A stretch of 45,875 nucleotides of DNA from Actinomycetota bacterium. GTDB taxonomy: Bacteria > Actinomycetota > Actinomycetes > Streptosporangiales > Streptosporangiaceae. Positions 33,936-42,664 of the stretch are shown one piece after another; positions within the stretch are counted from its first letter, which is position 1, and every line of letters starts with the position of its first letter. Both the position numbers and the translations under genes were made by a program. Below the pieces are notes generated by a model. That model ran no database searches. It saw only the letters and a program-made list of their open reading frames with translations, and had not been told where the DNA came from. The stretch lies in the NCBI GenBank assembly GCA_021324595.1, contig JAJPIV010000100.1, forward strand, positions 1 through 45,875. The letters run 5' to 3'.

Positions 33936-35270
33936 ATGATCACGACTGACCTCACCGCCGAGGTCTCCCGCGCGCTGCGGGAGCTCGCCCGCGCAGGCGA
34001 GCTCCCGCCGGGTGCCGCCGCGATGGCCGTCGCCGGCACCTGGCGGCCGCCGCCGGACCGCGTTCCCGGCACCGCCCCGGCGGCGGAGGGCCGTCGCGTC
34101 CGGCCGGGGACGTACTCGACCTCGCTCCCGCTGGCCCTGGCGCGCCTGGCGGGCCGCCCGGCGCCCCAGGTGGCCGCCGGCCTGGCCGGCCGCCTCGCCG
34201 CGGTCCGGTGGGTCGCCGCGGCGCAGGTGACCGGGCCGGGGTACCTGACCGTCACGGTCACCCCGGACCACCTCGCCGGGCTGGCCGTCCGGGTGATCGC
34301 TGCCGGCCCGGCGGCGGCCGACAGCCCGGCGCTGGCGGGCATGGCGCTGGCGGCGCCGCCCCTGCCCGATCTGCCCGCGGCCCGGGGCTGGGCGCAGGCG
34401 TGGCGGGATCAGCGCGACGCCGTGGCCGGCCGGCTCGCGTGGGCTGCCGGCGCCACCGTGGTGTTCGCAGGCGATGGTGAACGAGAGGCCTGCCCCGGCT
34501 CGCCCGCGCCGCGGGGTCCGAGCGCGGGGCCGGCTCCCGGACGGCGCCCGCCCGCCGCCTCGCCTGCGCTGCCGGGACCGGGCGGTGAGCGGCGCCCGGG
34601 CCACGGCTCGCCCGCCCCGGCCGGCCCGGGTCCGGTGGCGGGTGCGGTGGCCGGGCATGGCACCGACGCGGTCCGCTACGCGCTGGCTGGCTCGCCGGCG
34701 CCGCTGGCCCGGCTGATCGAGGGCCGGCTGAGTCGGCGCCGGGACCTGGACGACCCGTTCACGCTGGTCAGGTACGCGCACGCGGACGCCGCGAGCACCG
34801 GCCGGTGGGCACTCGACCTGGGAATCGCCGCCGCTGGGACGCCGGCCGGGCGGGTGAGCGCGAGCCCGGCGCGGGCCGGCGGGGCGGCGGTGCCTGCCCT
34901 GGCCGGCGGGGCGGCGGTGCCTGCCCTGGCCGGCGGGGCGGTAGCGGGCCCGGCGCGCGTCAGCGCGCGGCTGCTGAGCCCGCCCGAGCTGGACCTTCTG
35001 GAGGTGATCTCCTGGCTGCCCGAGCGCGCCGCCGCGGCCGCCCGCCGCCGCGACCCGGCGGTGCTCGCCACGCACCTGGAACGCCTGGCCGCCGCCTGGC
35101 TGTCCTGCCGCGAGGAGTGCCCGGCGCTGCCGTTCGGCGGGCGCCGTGCCCCGGACCCGGCACGCCGGCCCGGTCTGGTCTCGGCCCGGCTGACGCTGGC
35201 CGCAGCGGCGCAGGCCGCACTGTGCGCGGGACTCGGCGTGCTCGCGGTCGCGGCCCCGGACCGGGCGTGA
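33936..35270 (+). CDS. nrtL: ArgS-related anticodon-binding protein NrtL
   Basis: A 444-residue protein with the N-terminal additional domain of arginyl-tRNA synthetase (about 1-110, with YSTSLPLALARLAG and VTGPGYLTVTVTP) and the C-terminal DALR anticodon-binding domain (about 260-444, with FTLVRYAHADAAS and ARLTLAAAAQAALCAGLGVL). The Rossmann catalytic domain with HIGH/KMSK is missing between them, replaced by a Pro/Gly/Ala-rich low-complexity stretch and tandem repeats. The product therefore cannot charge tRNA; tRNA-Arg binding is plausible. ATG 33936 lies 20 bases after the response regulator stop, so they are probably one transcript. NrtL is the name used for this actinobacterial family. 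Confidence 0.85.
   Translation: MITTDLTAEVSRALRELARAGELPPGAAAMAVAGTWRPPPDRVPGTAPAAEGRRVRPGTYSTSLPLALARLAGRPAPQVAAGLAGRLAAVRWVAAAQVTGPGYLTVTVTPDHLAGLAVRVIAAGPAAADSPALAGMALAAPPLPDLPAARGWAQAWRDQRDAVAGRLAWAAGATVVFAGDGEREACPGSPAPRGPSAGPAPGRRPPAASPALPGPGGERRPGHGSPAPAGPGPVAGAVAGHGTDAVRYALAGSPAPLARLIEGRLSRRRDLDDPFTLVRYAHADAASTGRWALDLGIAAAGTPAGRVSASPARAGGAAVPALAGGAAVPALAGGAVAGPARVSARLLSPPELDLLEVISWLPERAAAAARRRDPAVLATHLERLAAAWLSCREECPALPFGGRRAPDPARRPGLVSARLTLAAAAQAALCAGLGVLAVAAPDRA
34874..34942 (+). repeat. 27-bp tandem repeat inside nrtL
   Basis: Two full copies (34874-34900, 34901-34927) and 15 bases of a third of a unit starting GGCCGGCGGGGCGGCGG encode GGAAVPALA repeats in the linker between NrtL domains. 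The unit length keeps the frame, so copy number could vary without breaking the protein. Confidence 0.85.
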
Positions 35271-35866
35271 CCGGCCGCGCCGGGGTGATGGCGCCGAGGT
35301 GATTAAGCCCCGGGGAACCGGGTATCGGATGCGGTGTAAGCCCCCAAGGTGTCGAGATCTCGGCGTGGCTGAGCCCCCTTGCCGGCGGCGTGCCCGTGGC
35401 GGCCGGCCGGCCAGAGCGACCCGGAGCCGAGTGCTCGCTGGCATTGTGACAGGTGTCGCTGCCTACCCGGCTGGTGTTCGCCGGTCTGCGCGAACGCGGC
35501 CGACGGCCCGGAAGGAATGCCGTGACCGCGGTTGGTGTTAGGATGGCCAAGGCACCAGGTGCCCCGTCCCGGGGTGAGGTGCGTATCCGCATCCCGTCAC
35601 GCCAGTGCAGGCCAAGCCCGCGCGCGACCAGGTGCCGCCGTGACAGGCGGTGGCGGGCTGCTCTCGGTGACAGGCATCCGTCAGGAGACGCTCAGCGCAC
35701 GTGCGATCCGCGGCCCGGACGGATGAGGCACGCGATCCGGCTGGACCCGGGCGGGCCGGACACGCGGAGTGCACATGGCCGGCGCGGCAGGACGGGATGG
35801 CGGCGGTGGCTGGGAGTGCGCTGTGACGAGTGCGGCCGATGATCCCGTACCGTGGAAGGACTGTTT
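35271..35866 (+). promoter_or_regulatory. Long rho leader with candidate promoter and hairpin
   Basis: About 600 bases without a convincing gene separate nrtL from rho. Three AAGCCCC/GAGCCCC motifs sit at 35305, 35338 and 35371, each 33 bases apart, and CGAGATCTCG at 35353-35362 is palindromic. TAGGAT at 35539-35544 is a good -10-like box. It is followed by the hairpin GGCACC-A-GGTGCC (35551-35563), leaving a leader of roughly 310 bases before the rho start. A long leader is consistent with autogenous attenuation of rho, which is known in other bacteria. No known riboswitch was recognised. Confidence 0.5.
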
Positions 35867-38176
35867 GTGACTGACACCACCGACCTGCTCCCTGACCCCC
35901 CGCGCGCGGTGTCGCCGGACGGGGCATCGGCCGCCGAGGCGGTCAAGGAATCCGGAGCAGCTCATGGCGCCGCGGGGGCTTCCCCGGGGCAGGGCGGCGC
36001 GGTACGCTCCTGGCCGGGTGGCCGGGACGCCGAGGACGCGGCCGGCGAGCGCCTATCGGCCATGCTGCTGCCCGAGTTGCAGCGGCTCGCGCAGTCGCTC
36101 GGCGTGACCGGGACCGGCCGGATGCGCAAGGGCCAGCTCATCGCTGCGATCGGGGAACGACAGCACGGCGGCGACGGCGCCGCGGAGGCGATCGTCGTCG
36201 GCCCGGCCGGCGCGGATGGGACTTCTCATGGCAATCACAGCGCAGTAGACGGAATGTCGGTCGAGCGGAGCGTGTCTGCGGGAGCCGGCGCCAACCGCAC
36301 CTTCGAGCAGGACGCCATGGAATCTCAAGAATCAGGGCAGCTCAGCATGGTCAGTGAGTACTCGGGTGAGTCCAGCGGGAACTCGCCAGGAACGGCATCG
36401 GCCGCGGCCGCACAGGCGGGCCGGGACTTCGGCGCGGCGGCGCCAGCGGCCGCGGGGCCGGGGTACGGCGATCAGCCAGCACACGGGGGGGATGTGAGCA
36501 GGCCCGTTCAGGCTGAGCAGGGCCCGGCCGGTCCCGCCCCGGCGGCCGCGGCGACTGCCCTGGCTCCGGCGGCCCCGGCTCCGGCGGCCCCGGCTCCGGC
36601 GGACGCCCCGCCCGGCCCGGCCGGCGCGCAGCCCGGCGTCGGCGCCGTGCTCCCGGCGGCCCCGCCCGGCCCGGCCGGCGCGCAGCCCGGCGCGGTCGGG
36701 TCCGGGCAGGCCGCGGAGGCCGTTCCCGCCGGGCACGGCGAGGCCGGCCAGGCGGAGCCTGCGGGCCGGCGGGACCGGGGCGACCGGCGCGACCGGCGCG
36801 ACCGGGCGGGGAACGGCCGCCGCGACGAGCACCGGCCATCCGGGGACGGCGAAGCGGGCCGGGCCGACCATGGCGGCCGCGACCAGCGCGAGCAGGGCGC
36901 CCGCGGCGACTACCGCGAGCAGGGCGGCCGCGACGACGAGCGCGACGGGCAGGGCCGCCGCAGCCGGGACCGGTTCCGTAGCCGCAGCCAGCAGGGCGGT
37001 CGCCGCCGCGAGCGCGGCGGCGAGGCCGAACCCGTGATCACCGAGGACGACGTGCTGATCCCGATCGCGGGCATCCTCGACGTGCTGGACAACTACGGCT
37101 TCGTGCGCACGAGCGGGTACCTGCCGGGGCCGAACGACGTGTACGTGTCGCTGTCCCAGGTCCGCAAGTACGGCCTGCGCAAGGGCGACGTGATCGAGGG
37201 CGCCATCCGCCAGCCGCGCGAGGGCGAGCGGCGGGAGAAGTTCAACGCGCTCGTCCGGCTCGACAAGGTGAACGGGCTCGACCCGGAGGAGTCGAAGGGC
37301 CGTCCGGAGTTCGCCAAGCTGGTGCCGCTGTACCCGCAGGAGCGGCTGCGCCTAGAGACCGACCCGGCCAACCTGACCACCCGGATCATCGACCTGGTCA
37401 GCCCGATCGGGAAGGGCCAGCGCGGGCTGATCGTCTCCCCGCCCAAGGCCGGCAAGACGATGATCATGCAGGCGATCGCCAAGGCGATCACCAAGAACAA
37501 CCCGGAGTGCCACCTCATGGTCGTGCTCGTGGACGAGCGGCCCGAGGAGGTCACGGACATGCAGCGGACGGTCAAGGGCGAGGTGATCCACTCGACCTTC
37601 GACCGGCCGGCCGATGACCACACCACGGTCGCGGAGCTGGCGATCGAGCGGGCCAAGCGGCTGGTAGAGATGGGGCACGACGTGGTGGTCCTGCTGGACG
37701 GGATCACCAGGCTCGGCCGCGCCTACAACCTGGCGGCCCCGGCCAGCGGCCGGATCCTGTCCGGCGGCGTGGACTCGGCGGCGCTGTACCCGCCGAAGAA
37801 GTTCTTCGGCGCGGCGCGCAACATCGAGAACGGCGGCTCGCTGACGATCCTGGCGACCGCGCTGATCGAGACCGGCTCCCGGATGGACGAGGTCATCTTC
37901 GAGGAGTTCAAGGGCACCGGCAACATGGAGCTGCGGCTGCGCCGCGAGCTGGCGGAGAAGCGGCTCTTCCCGGCGATCGACGTGGATGCCTCCAGCACTC
38001 GGAAGGAGGAGCTGCTGCTCGAGCCCGACGAGCTGAAGATCATCTGGCAGCTCCGCCGGGTGCTGCACGCGCTGGAGCCCCAGCAGGCGCTCGAGGTGCT
38101 GATGCAGCGGATGAAGGAGACCAAGAGCAACGCCGAGTTCCTGCTGCTCGTGCAGAAGACCTCTCCGGCGACCTGA
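35867..38176 (+). CDS. rho: Transcription termination factor Rho
   Basis: A 769-residue hexameric RNA-dependent ATPase that ends transcripts. The N-terminal helical Rho_N motif (about 65-95, LLPELQRLAQSLGVTGTGRM) is followed by an insert of ~280 residues that is Gly/Ala/Pro/Arg/Asp-rich and disordered, then the RNA-binding cold-shock-like domain (GILDVLDNYGFVRTSGYLPG) and the ATPase with Walker A PPKAGKT near 525 and DERPEEVTDM. Actinobacterial Rho usually carries such an insert; E. coli Rho has 419 residues. GTG 35867 is preceded by GAAGGA. The insert includes a Ser/Asn/Gln-richer patch with lower G+C at about 36225-36390. Confidence 0.97.
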   Translation: MTDTTDLLPDPPRAVSPDGASAAEAVKESGAAHGAAGASPGQGGAVRSWPGGRDAEDAAGERLSAMLLPELQRLAQSLGVTGTGRMRKGQLIAAIGERQHGGDGAAEAIVVGPAGADGTSHGNHSAVDGMSVERSVSAGAGANRTFEQDAMESQESGQLSMVSEYSGESSGNSPGTASAAAAQAGRDFGAAAPAAAGPGYGDQPAHGGDVSRPVQAEQGPAGPAPAAAATALAPAAPAPAAPAPADAPPGPAGAQPGVGAVLPAAPPGPAGAQPGAVGSGQAAEAVPAGHGEAGQAEPAGRRDRGDRRDRRDRAGNGRRDEHRPSGDGEAGRADHGGRDQREQGARGDYREQGGRDDERDGQGRRSRDRFRSRSQQGGRRRERGGEAEPVITEDDVLIPIAGILDVLDNYGFVRTSGYLPGPNDVYVSLSQVRKYGLRKGDVIEGAIRQPREGERREKFNALVRLDKVNGLDPEESKGRPEFAKLVPLYPQERLRLETDPANLTTRIIDLVSPIGKGQRGLIVSPPKAGKTMIMQAIAKAITKNNPECHLMVVLVDERPEEVTDMQRTVKGEVIHSTFDRPADDHTTVAELAIERAKRLVEMGHDVVVLLDGITRLGRAYNLAAPASGRILSGGVDSAALYPPKKFFGAARNIENGGSLTILATALIETGSRMDEVIFEEFKGTGNMELRLRRELAEKRLFPAIDVDASSTRKEELLLEPDELKIIWQLRRVLHALEPQQALEVLMQRMKETKSNAEFLLLVQKTSPAT

Positions 38177-38331
38177 CGGCCGGGCCCGGCCTGGTCGGCG
38201 GGAATCGCCGGGGCCAGGATCTGGTTGACGGTGTGGCACACTGGTGAGCCGATCAGCGTGGTACCGGTTCACGCCTGCGGCGCGGGCGCGCCGCGCGGCG
38301 ACCCGGCGACCGCCCGAGCCAGGAGAGACTC

Positions 38332-38571
38332 ATGAAGCCCGACATCCACCCGGAGTACGTGGTGACCACGGTCACCTGTACCTGCGGGAACACGTTCACG
38401 ACCCGGAGCACCGCGCGCAACGGCGTGATCCACGCCGACGTCTGCTCCAGCTGCCACCCGTTCTACACGGGCAAGCAGAAGATCCTGGACACCGGCGGCC
38501 GGGTTGCCCGGTTCGAGGCCAGGTTCGGCAAGCAGGGCCAGGGCAAGCAGGGCCAGGGCAAGGGCAAGTAG
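38332..38571 (+). CDS. rpmE: 50S ribosomal protein L31, zinc-binding type
   Basis: A 79-residue L31. The zinc ligands are all present in CTCGNTF (two Cys) and [12 protein letters not shown] (two Cys), so this is the C+ form used when zinc is sufficient. The end is a repetitive Lys/Gly/Gln tail ([14 protein letters not shown]). ATG 38332 is preceded by AGGAGAG. It follows rho by 155 bases, which contain a palindrome (38178-38191) right after the rho stop, and is followed by a very strong hairpin. The rho-rpmE-prfA order is conserved in actinobacteria. Confidence 0.97.
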   Translation: MKPDIHPEYVVTTVTCTCGNTFTTRSTARNGVIHADVCSSCHPFYTGKQKILDTGGRVARFEARFGKQGQGKQGQGKGK

Positions 38572-38577
38572 CTCGCC

Positions 38578-38617
38578 GGTCTGCCCGGCCGCCGGATCGC
38601 CGGCGGCCGGGCAGACC
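38578..38617 (+). terminator. 18-bp-stem hairpin after rpmE
   Basis: GGTCTGCCCGGCCGCCGG (38578-38595) pairs perfectly with the complementary arm at 38600-38617 around the loop ATCG. It starts seven bases after the rpmE stop and has no U tract. It could terminate or process the transcript between rpmE and prfA. Confidence 0.75.
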
Positions 38618-38659
38618 ACGTTCACGGTCGGCCCGTCGCGCAGGCAAAGGAGGTCAGCG

Positions 38660-39739
38660 ATGCTTGAGCGCCTTGCCGACCTCGCATCCGAGCACGAGCA
38701 GATGGAGCGTGACCTGGCCGACCCGGCGGTCCACGCCGACCAGGAACGGGCCAGGGCGCTGGGCCGGCGGTACCGGGAGCTCACCCCGATCGTGCAGGCC
38801 TACCGGCAGTGGCGCCGGGTGTGCGACGACGAGGCCGCCGCCGCCGAGCTCGCCGCCGAGGACCCCTCGTTCGCGCAGGAGGCCCGCCAGCTCGCCGTCC
38901 GGCGGGCCGAGCTCGAGGAGCGCCTTGAGCAGCTGCTCGTGCCGCGCGACCCGCTGGACGGCAAGGATGTGATCCTGGAGATCAAGGCCGGGGAGGGCGG
39001 GGAGGAGTCCGCCCTGTTCGCTGCCGACCTGCTGCGGATGTACCTGCGCTACGCCGAGCGCCAGGGCTGGCGGGCCGAGGTGCTCGACGCCACCGCGACC
39101 GGCCTGGGCGGCTACAAGGACGTGACCGTGGCGGTCAAGGCGGCCGGGCGCGGCAGCCTGGCGGGCACCCCGGACGGCGCCTGGTCGCTGCTGAAGTACG
39201 AGGGCGGGGTGCACCGGGTGCAGCGCGTGCCGGTCACCGAGTCGGCAGGGCGGATCCACACCTCGGCCGCCGGGGTCCTGGTGCTCCCCGAGGCCGACCC
39301 GGTCGAGGTCAGCATCGACCCGGGCGACCTGCGGATCGACGTGTTCCGCTCCACCGGGCCGGGCGGCCAGAGCGTCAACACCACCGATTCGGCGGTGCGG
39401 ATCACCCACCTGCCGACCGGCATCGTGGTCTCCTGCCAGAACGAGAAGAGCCAGCTCCAGAACAAGGAGGCGGCGCTGCGGATCCTGCGCGCCCGGCTGC
39501 TGGCCCTGGCAGAGGAGGAGGCCGCCGCCCAGGCCTCCGCGGCCCGGCGCAGCCAGGTCGCCACCGTGGACCGGTCCCAGCGGATCCGGACCTACAACTA
39601 CCCGGAGAACCGGATCTCCGATCACCGGGTCGGCTACAAGGCGTACAACCTGGACCAGGTGCTCGACGGCGATCTGGACGCGGTCATCGCCGCGCTGGTG
39701 GAGGCCGACCGGGCGGAGAAGCTGGCCGCGCGGCGATGA
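38660..39739 (+). CDS. prfA: Peptide chain release factor 1
   Basis: A 359-residue class I release factor that reads UAA/UAG and hydrolyses peptidyl-tRNA. The catalytic GGQ is at residues 235-237 ([10 protein letters not shown]). The codon-recognition domain precedes it, and the family ending [22 protein letters not shown] is present. In this family the stop-codon tripeptide is PxT; here the corresponding region reads RVPVTES (PVT), as expected for RF1. ATG 38660 has AGGAGGT just upstream. It is followed after four bases by prmC, whose product methylates the GGQ glutamine. Confidence 0.97.
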   Translation: MLERLADLASEHEQMERDLADPAVHADQERARALGRRYRELTPIVQAYRQWRRVCDDEAAAAELAAEDPSFAQEARQLAVRRAELEERLEQLLVPRDPLDGKDVILEIKAGEGGEESALFAADLLRMYLRYAERQGWRAEVLDATATGLGGYKDVTVAVKAAGRGSLAGTPDGAWSLLKYEGGVHRVQRVPVTESAGRIHTSAAGVLVLPEADPVEVSIDPGDLRIDVFRSTGPGGQSVNTTDSAVRITHLPTGIVVSCQNEKSQLQNKEAALRILRARLLALAEEEAAAQASAARRSQVATVDRSQRIRTYNYPENRISDHRVGYKAYNLDQVLDGDLDAVIAALVEADRAEKLAARR

Positions 39740-39743
39740 GGCG

Positions 39744-40613
39744 GTGGCCCGGGTGAGCCTGCTGATGTCCGAGATCGCCGTCGCGGTCGCCCGGCTCGCC
39801 GAGGCCGGGGTCGAGTCCCCGCGCGCGGATGCCGAGCTGATCGCCGCGTGGCGGCACGGCGTGCCGCGTTCGCGGCTGCACCTGGTGCCCGACCGGGACT
39901 TCGACCCGCGGTTCTGGGACGACGTGGCCCGGCGGGAGGCGCGCGAGCCGGTGCAGCACATCACCGGGGCCGCCTACTTCCGGTACCTGGAGCTGGAGGT
40001 CGGGCCGGGGGTGTTCCTGCCGAGGCCGGAGACCGAGGAGATGACCGGCTGGGCGATCGGGCGCCTGCGCGAGATGGACGTCGCCGAGCCGGTCGTCGCG
40101 GACCTGGGCACGGGCTCGGGGGCGATCGCCCTGGCGATCGCCCAGGAGGTGCCGCGGGCGCGGGTGCATGCCGTGGAGGCGGACCCGATCGCCCTGGAGT
40201 GGGCCCGCAGGAACGCCGGGCGCTGCGCGGCCGCCGCCCCGCACCTGGCCGGGCGGGTCACGCTCCACGCCGGGGACTTCGCGGTCGCGCCGGCCGGCCT
40301 GGACGGCGCCGTGGACCTGGTGATCGCCAACCCGCCGTACATCCCGGCCGGCGCGCTCGTGCCGCCGGAGGTCGGCGAGTACGAGCCCGCGGCGGCGCTG
40401 TTCGCGGGGCAGGACGGGCTGGACGCCATCCGCGTGATCGAGCGGGCGGCCAGGCGGCTGCTGCGCCCCGGCGGGGTGGTCGCCGTCGAGCATGGCGCGC
40501 CGCAGGGCGCGGCGGTCTACTGGGTGTTCGCCGAGGAGAACGGCTGGCTGGGCACGCGCAACCACCGTGACCTGGCCGGCCGCGACCGGTTCGTCACGGC
40601 CACCTGGCCCTGA
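39744..40613 (+). CDS. prmC: Release factor glutamine N5-methyltransferase
   Basis: A 289-residue methyltransferase for the GGQ glutamine of RF1/RF2. It has the N-terminal helical release-factor-binding domain (about 1-85, with EPVQHITGAAYFRYLELEV), SAM motif I VADLGTGSGAIALA near 110-123, and the catalytic NPPY in VIANPPYIPAG near 198-205. Position directly after prfA supports the call. GTG 39744 is used; GTG 39753 is an alternative. The stop codon itself is the first unit of a short tandem repeat array. Confidence 0.95.
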   Translation: MARVSLLMSEIAVAVARLAEAGVESPRADAELIAAWRHGVPRSRLHLVPDRDFDPRFWDDVARREAREPVQHITGAAYFRYLELEVGPGVFLPRPETEEMTGWAIGRLREMDVAEPVVADLGTGSGAIALAIAQEVPRARVHAVEADPIALEWARRNAGRCAAAAPHLAGRVTLHAGDFAVAPAGLDGAVDLVIANPPYIPAGALVPPEVGEYEPAAALFAGQDGLDAIRVIERAARRLLRPGGVVAVEHGAPQGAAVYWVFAEENGWLGTRNHRDLAGRDRFVTATWP

Positions 40614-40696
40614 GCGGGCGGGCTGAGCGGGCGGGCGGGCTGAGCGGGCGGGCTGATCGGGCGGGCGAGATGATCGGGCGGGCCGGGCGGGCGGGC
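40611..40696 (+). repeat. GC-rich tandem repeat beginning at the prmC stop
   Basis: Units of TGAGCGGGCGGGC (13 bp), some with an extra GGGC, start at 40611, 40624 and 40641, with TGATCGGGCGGGC variants at 40654 and 40671. The array lies between prmC and sua5 and ends just before a TAGAGT -10-like box at 40697-40702. Confidence 0.8.
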
Positions 40697-40727
40697 TAGA
40701 GTCGGCAGCCAGGAGGAGGGTGCAGCG

Positions 40728-41375
40728 GTGAACGAGATCTACGACTGCCTCGATCCGGAGCGGCGATCGGCTGGGCTGGGCGCCGCGGCCGAGGCCGTGC
40801 TCAAGGGGGCGCTGGTGGTGCTGCCGACCGACACCGTGTACGGCATCGGGGCCGACGCGTTCCGGCCGGCGGCGGTCGGGCGGCTTCTGGCCGCCAAGGG
40901 CCGCGGCCGCCAGATGCCGCCGCCGGTCCTGGTCGGCTCGGTCCGGGCGGCCGACGCGCTGGTCGAGGACCTCGGCGGCTACGGGCAGAAGCTGATCGAC
41001 GAGTTCTGGCCGGGCGGGCTCACCCTGGTCTGCCGGGCCAACCGGTCGCTGAGGTGGGACCTGGGCGAGACCAGGGGGACGGTCGCGCTGCGGATGCCCG
41101 ACCACCAGGTCGCGCTCGACCTGCTCGCGCAGACCGGGCCGATGGCGGTCAGCAGCGCGAACCTGACCGGAGCCCCGCCCGCCGCCACGGCCGCGGCGGC
41201 GCGCGAGCAGCTCGGCGGCTCGGTGGAGGTCTACCTCGACGCCGGGCCGTGCCCGGGCGGCGTCCCCTCGACGATCGTCGACCTCACCGACGACATGCCG
41301 CGCCTGCTGCGCGCCGGGGCGGTGCCGATCGGCCGGCTGCGCGAGATCGCGCCGGTCGCGATGGGGCCGGAGTAG
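40728..41375 (+). CDS. L-threonylcarbamoyladenylate synthase (TsaC/Sua5)
   Basis: A 215-residue YrdC/Sua5-type protein making threonylcarbamoyl-AMP from threonine, bicarbonate and ATP for the t6A37 modification of ANN-decoding tRNAs. Features: VVLPTDTVYGIGADAF, KGRGRQMPPPVLVGS (KxR active site), EFWPGGLTLVC, and VSSANLTGAPP. GTG 40728 is preceded by AGGAGGAGGG, and TAGAGT at 40697 may start its own transcript. The extra Sua5 C-terminal domain is absent, so it is the short TsaC form. The prfA-prmC-sua5 order is conserved. Confidence 0.95.
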   Translation: MNEIYDCLDPERRSAGLGAAAEAVLKGALVVLPTDTVYGIGADAFRPAAVGRLLAAKGRGRQMPPPVLVGSVRAADALVEDLGGYGQKLIDEFWPGGLTLVCRANRSLRWDLGETRGTVALRMPDHQVALDLLAQTGPMAVSSANLTGAPPAATAAAAREQLGGSVEVYLDAGPCPGGVPSTIVDLTDDMPRLLRAGAVPIGRLREIAPVAMGPE

Positions 41376-41410
41376 GCGGCCGGATCCGTCGGCCGCGCCG
41401 CGCGGTGCCC

Positions 41411-41449
41411 TACAGTGGTCGTGATGCCCGACCGCCTGCCAGCCCGGTG
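41411..41449 (+). promoter_or_regulatory. Promoter and possible leaderless 8-codon upstream frame
   Basis: TACAGT (41411-41416) lies seven bases before ATG 41423, which begins an eight-codon frame (MPDRLPAR) ending TGA at 41447-41449. The transferase gene starts at GTG 41457, seven bases on, without its own Shine-Dalgarno sequence. Translation could re-initiate from the short frame. Confidence 0.4.
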
Positions 41450-41456
41450 ACCAGCG

Positions 41457-42581
41457 GTGCGCGACTACGCCCTCCCGCTGCTGGTCACGGCCGCCGTCAC
41501 GTACCTGCTGACGCCGCTGGTGCGCCGCGCGGCGATCCGGGCCGGCGCGGTGATCCCAGCGCGCGACCGCGACGTGCACGCCGGGCCGATCCCCCGGATG
41601 GGCGGGCTGGCGATGTTCCTCGGCGTCCTCGCCGGCCTGGTCTGCGCGACCCAGATCGGGCCGCTGCGCGGCGTGATCTCCGGCTACGGCCTGCTGCTCG
41701 CCGCCGCCGTGATCGTAGTCGTCGGCCTGATCGACGACCGCTGGGGCCTGAACGTGGTCGCCAAGCTGGCCGGGCAGGTCACCGCGGCGGCCATCCTGTT
41801 CGCCAGCGGGGCGCGGCTGACCAGCTTCCCCGAGCCCCAGGACCACGTCTTCAACCTGACGCCGAACGAGTCGGTCGTGGTCACGATCCTGGTCGTGGTG
41901 GCGACGATCAACGCGGTCAACTTCATCGACGGGCTCGACGGCCTCGCGGTCGGCATCGTGTGCATCGCCGCGGTCTCGTTCTTCGTCTACTACTACTCCC
42001 TGACCCAGTCCGAGGGCCTGGCGCCCGAGGCGCCGCCCGCGCTCGCCTCGGTGGTGCTGGCCGGGGCGTGCCTGGGGTTCCTGCCGCACAACTTCTACCC
42101 GGCCAGGATCTTCATGGGCGACACCGGCTCGATGCTGCTCGGCCTGCTGCTGGCGTACGTGCCGATCCAGGCGATCTCCCCGATCGACTACGTCAGCCTG
42201 AACTACCGGGCGAACCGGTTCGCCGAGATCCTGCCGCTGCTGCTGCCCGCGGCCGTCATGGTGATCCCGTACACCGACATGCTCCGCGCGGTCGTGCGGC
42301 GGACCCGCGCGGGCCAGTCGCCGTTCGCCGCCGACCGCAAGCACCTGCACCACCGGATGCTGGAGATCGGCCACTCGCACCGGTCGAGCGTGCTGATCCT
42401 GTACGGCTGGGCGGCGCTGTTCTCCGGGGCGGTCGTGGGCCTGTCCATCGCCACCGTCCACCTGCAGGTCCTCGTGGCGATCACGCTCGCCGCGGTGCTG
42501 GTGCTGGTGCTGCTGTCGATCCCGAAGCTGCGCTGGTGGGAGCGGCGCAGGCCGGCCCCCGAGCCCGGCCGGCCCCGGTGA
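41457..42581 (+). CDS. Polyprenyl-phosphate GlcNAc-1-phosphate transferase (WecA/TagO-like)
   Basis: A 374-residue integral membrane protein with about eleven transmembrane helices. It is a MraY-superfamily enzyme that loads a sugar-1-phosphate from its UDP form onto undecaprenyl or decaprenyl phosphate. Key segments: [31 protein letters not shown], the Mg-binding [12 protein letters not shown], and the loop [18 protein letters not shown] typical of WecA/TagO (HLHHR) rather than MraY. It starts cell-wall glycopolymer or linkage-unit synthesis, such as the arabinogalactan or teichoic type. It sits between sua5 and the atp operon, as in many actinomycetes. GTG 41457 is used. Confidence 0.93.
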   Translation: MRDYALPLLVTAAVTYLLTPLVRRAAIRAGAVIPARDRDVHAGPIPRMGGLAMFLGVLAGLVCATQIGPLRGVISGYGLLLAAAVIVVVGLIDDRWGLNVVAKLAGQVTAAAILFASGARLTSFPEPQDHVFNLTPNESVVVTILVVVATINAVNFIDGLDGLAVGIVCIAAVSFFVYYYSLTQSEGLAPEAPPALASVVLAGACLGFLPHNFYPARIFMGDTGSMLLGLLLAYVPIQAISPIDYVSLNYRANRFAEILPLLLPAAVMVIPYTDMLRAVVRRTRAGQSPFAADRKHLHHRMLEIGHSHRSSVLILYGWAALFSGAVVGLSIATVHLQVLVAITLAAVLVLVLLSIPKLRWWERRRPAPEPGRPR

Positions 42582-42664
42582 GGGCCCGCCGTCCGGGGCG
42601 CCCGGGCCCGCGGCCGGTAGCATTCGTCACGTTCGGTGACCTGCTGCGGCCAAGGTCGGAGAGC

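Noticed and set aside
35271-35850. Small frames or a riboswitch in the rho leader
   Set aside because: No frame has coding character, and no known riboswitch core could be recognised.
39684-42623. 979-codon minus-strand frame across prmC, sua5 and the transferase
   Set aside because: The composition is Arg/Gly/Asp-rich shadow sequence over three well-supported plus-strand genes.
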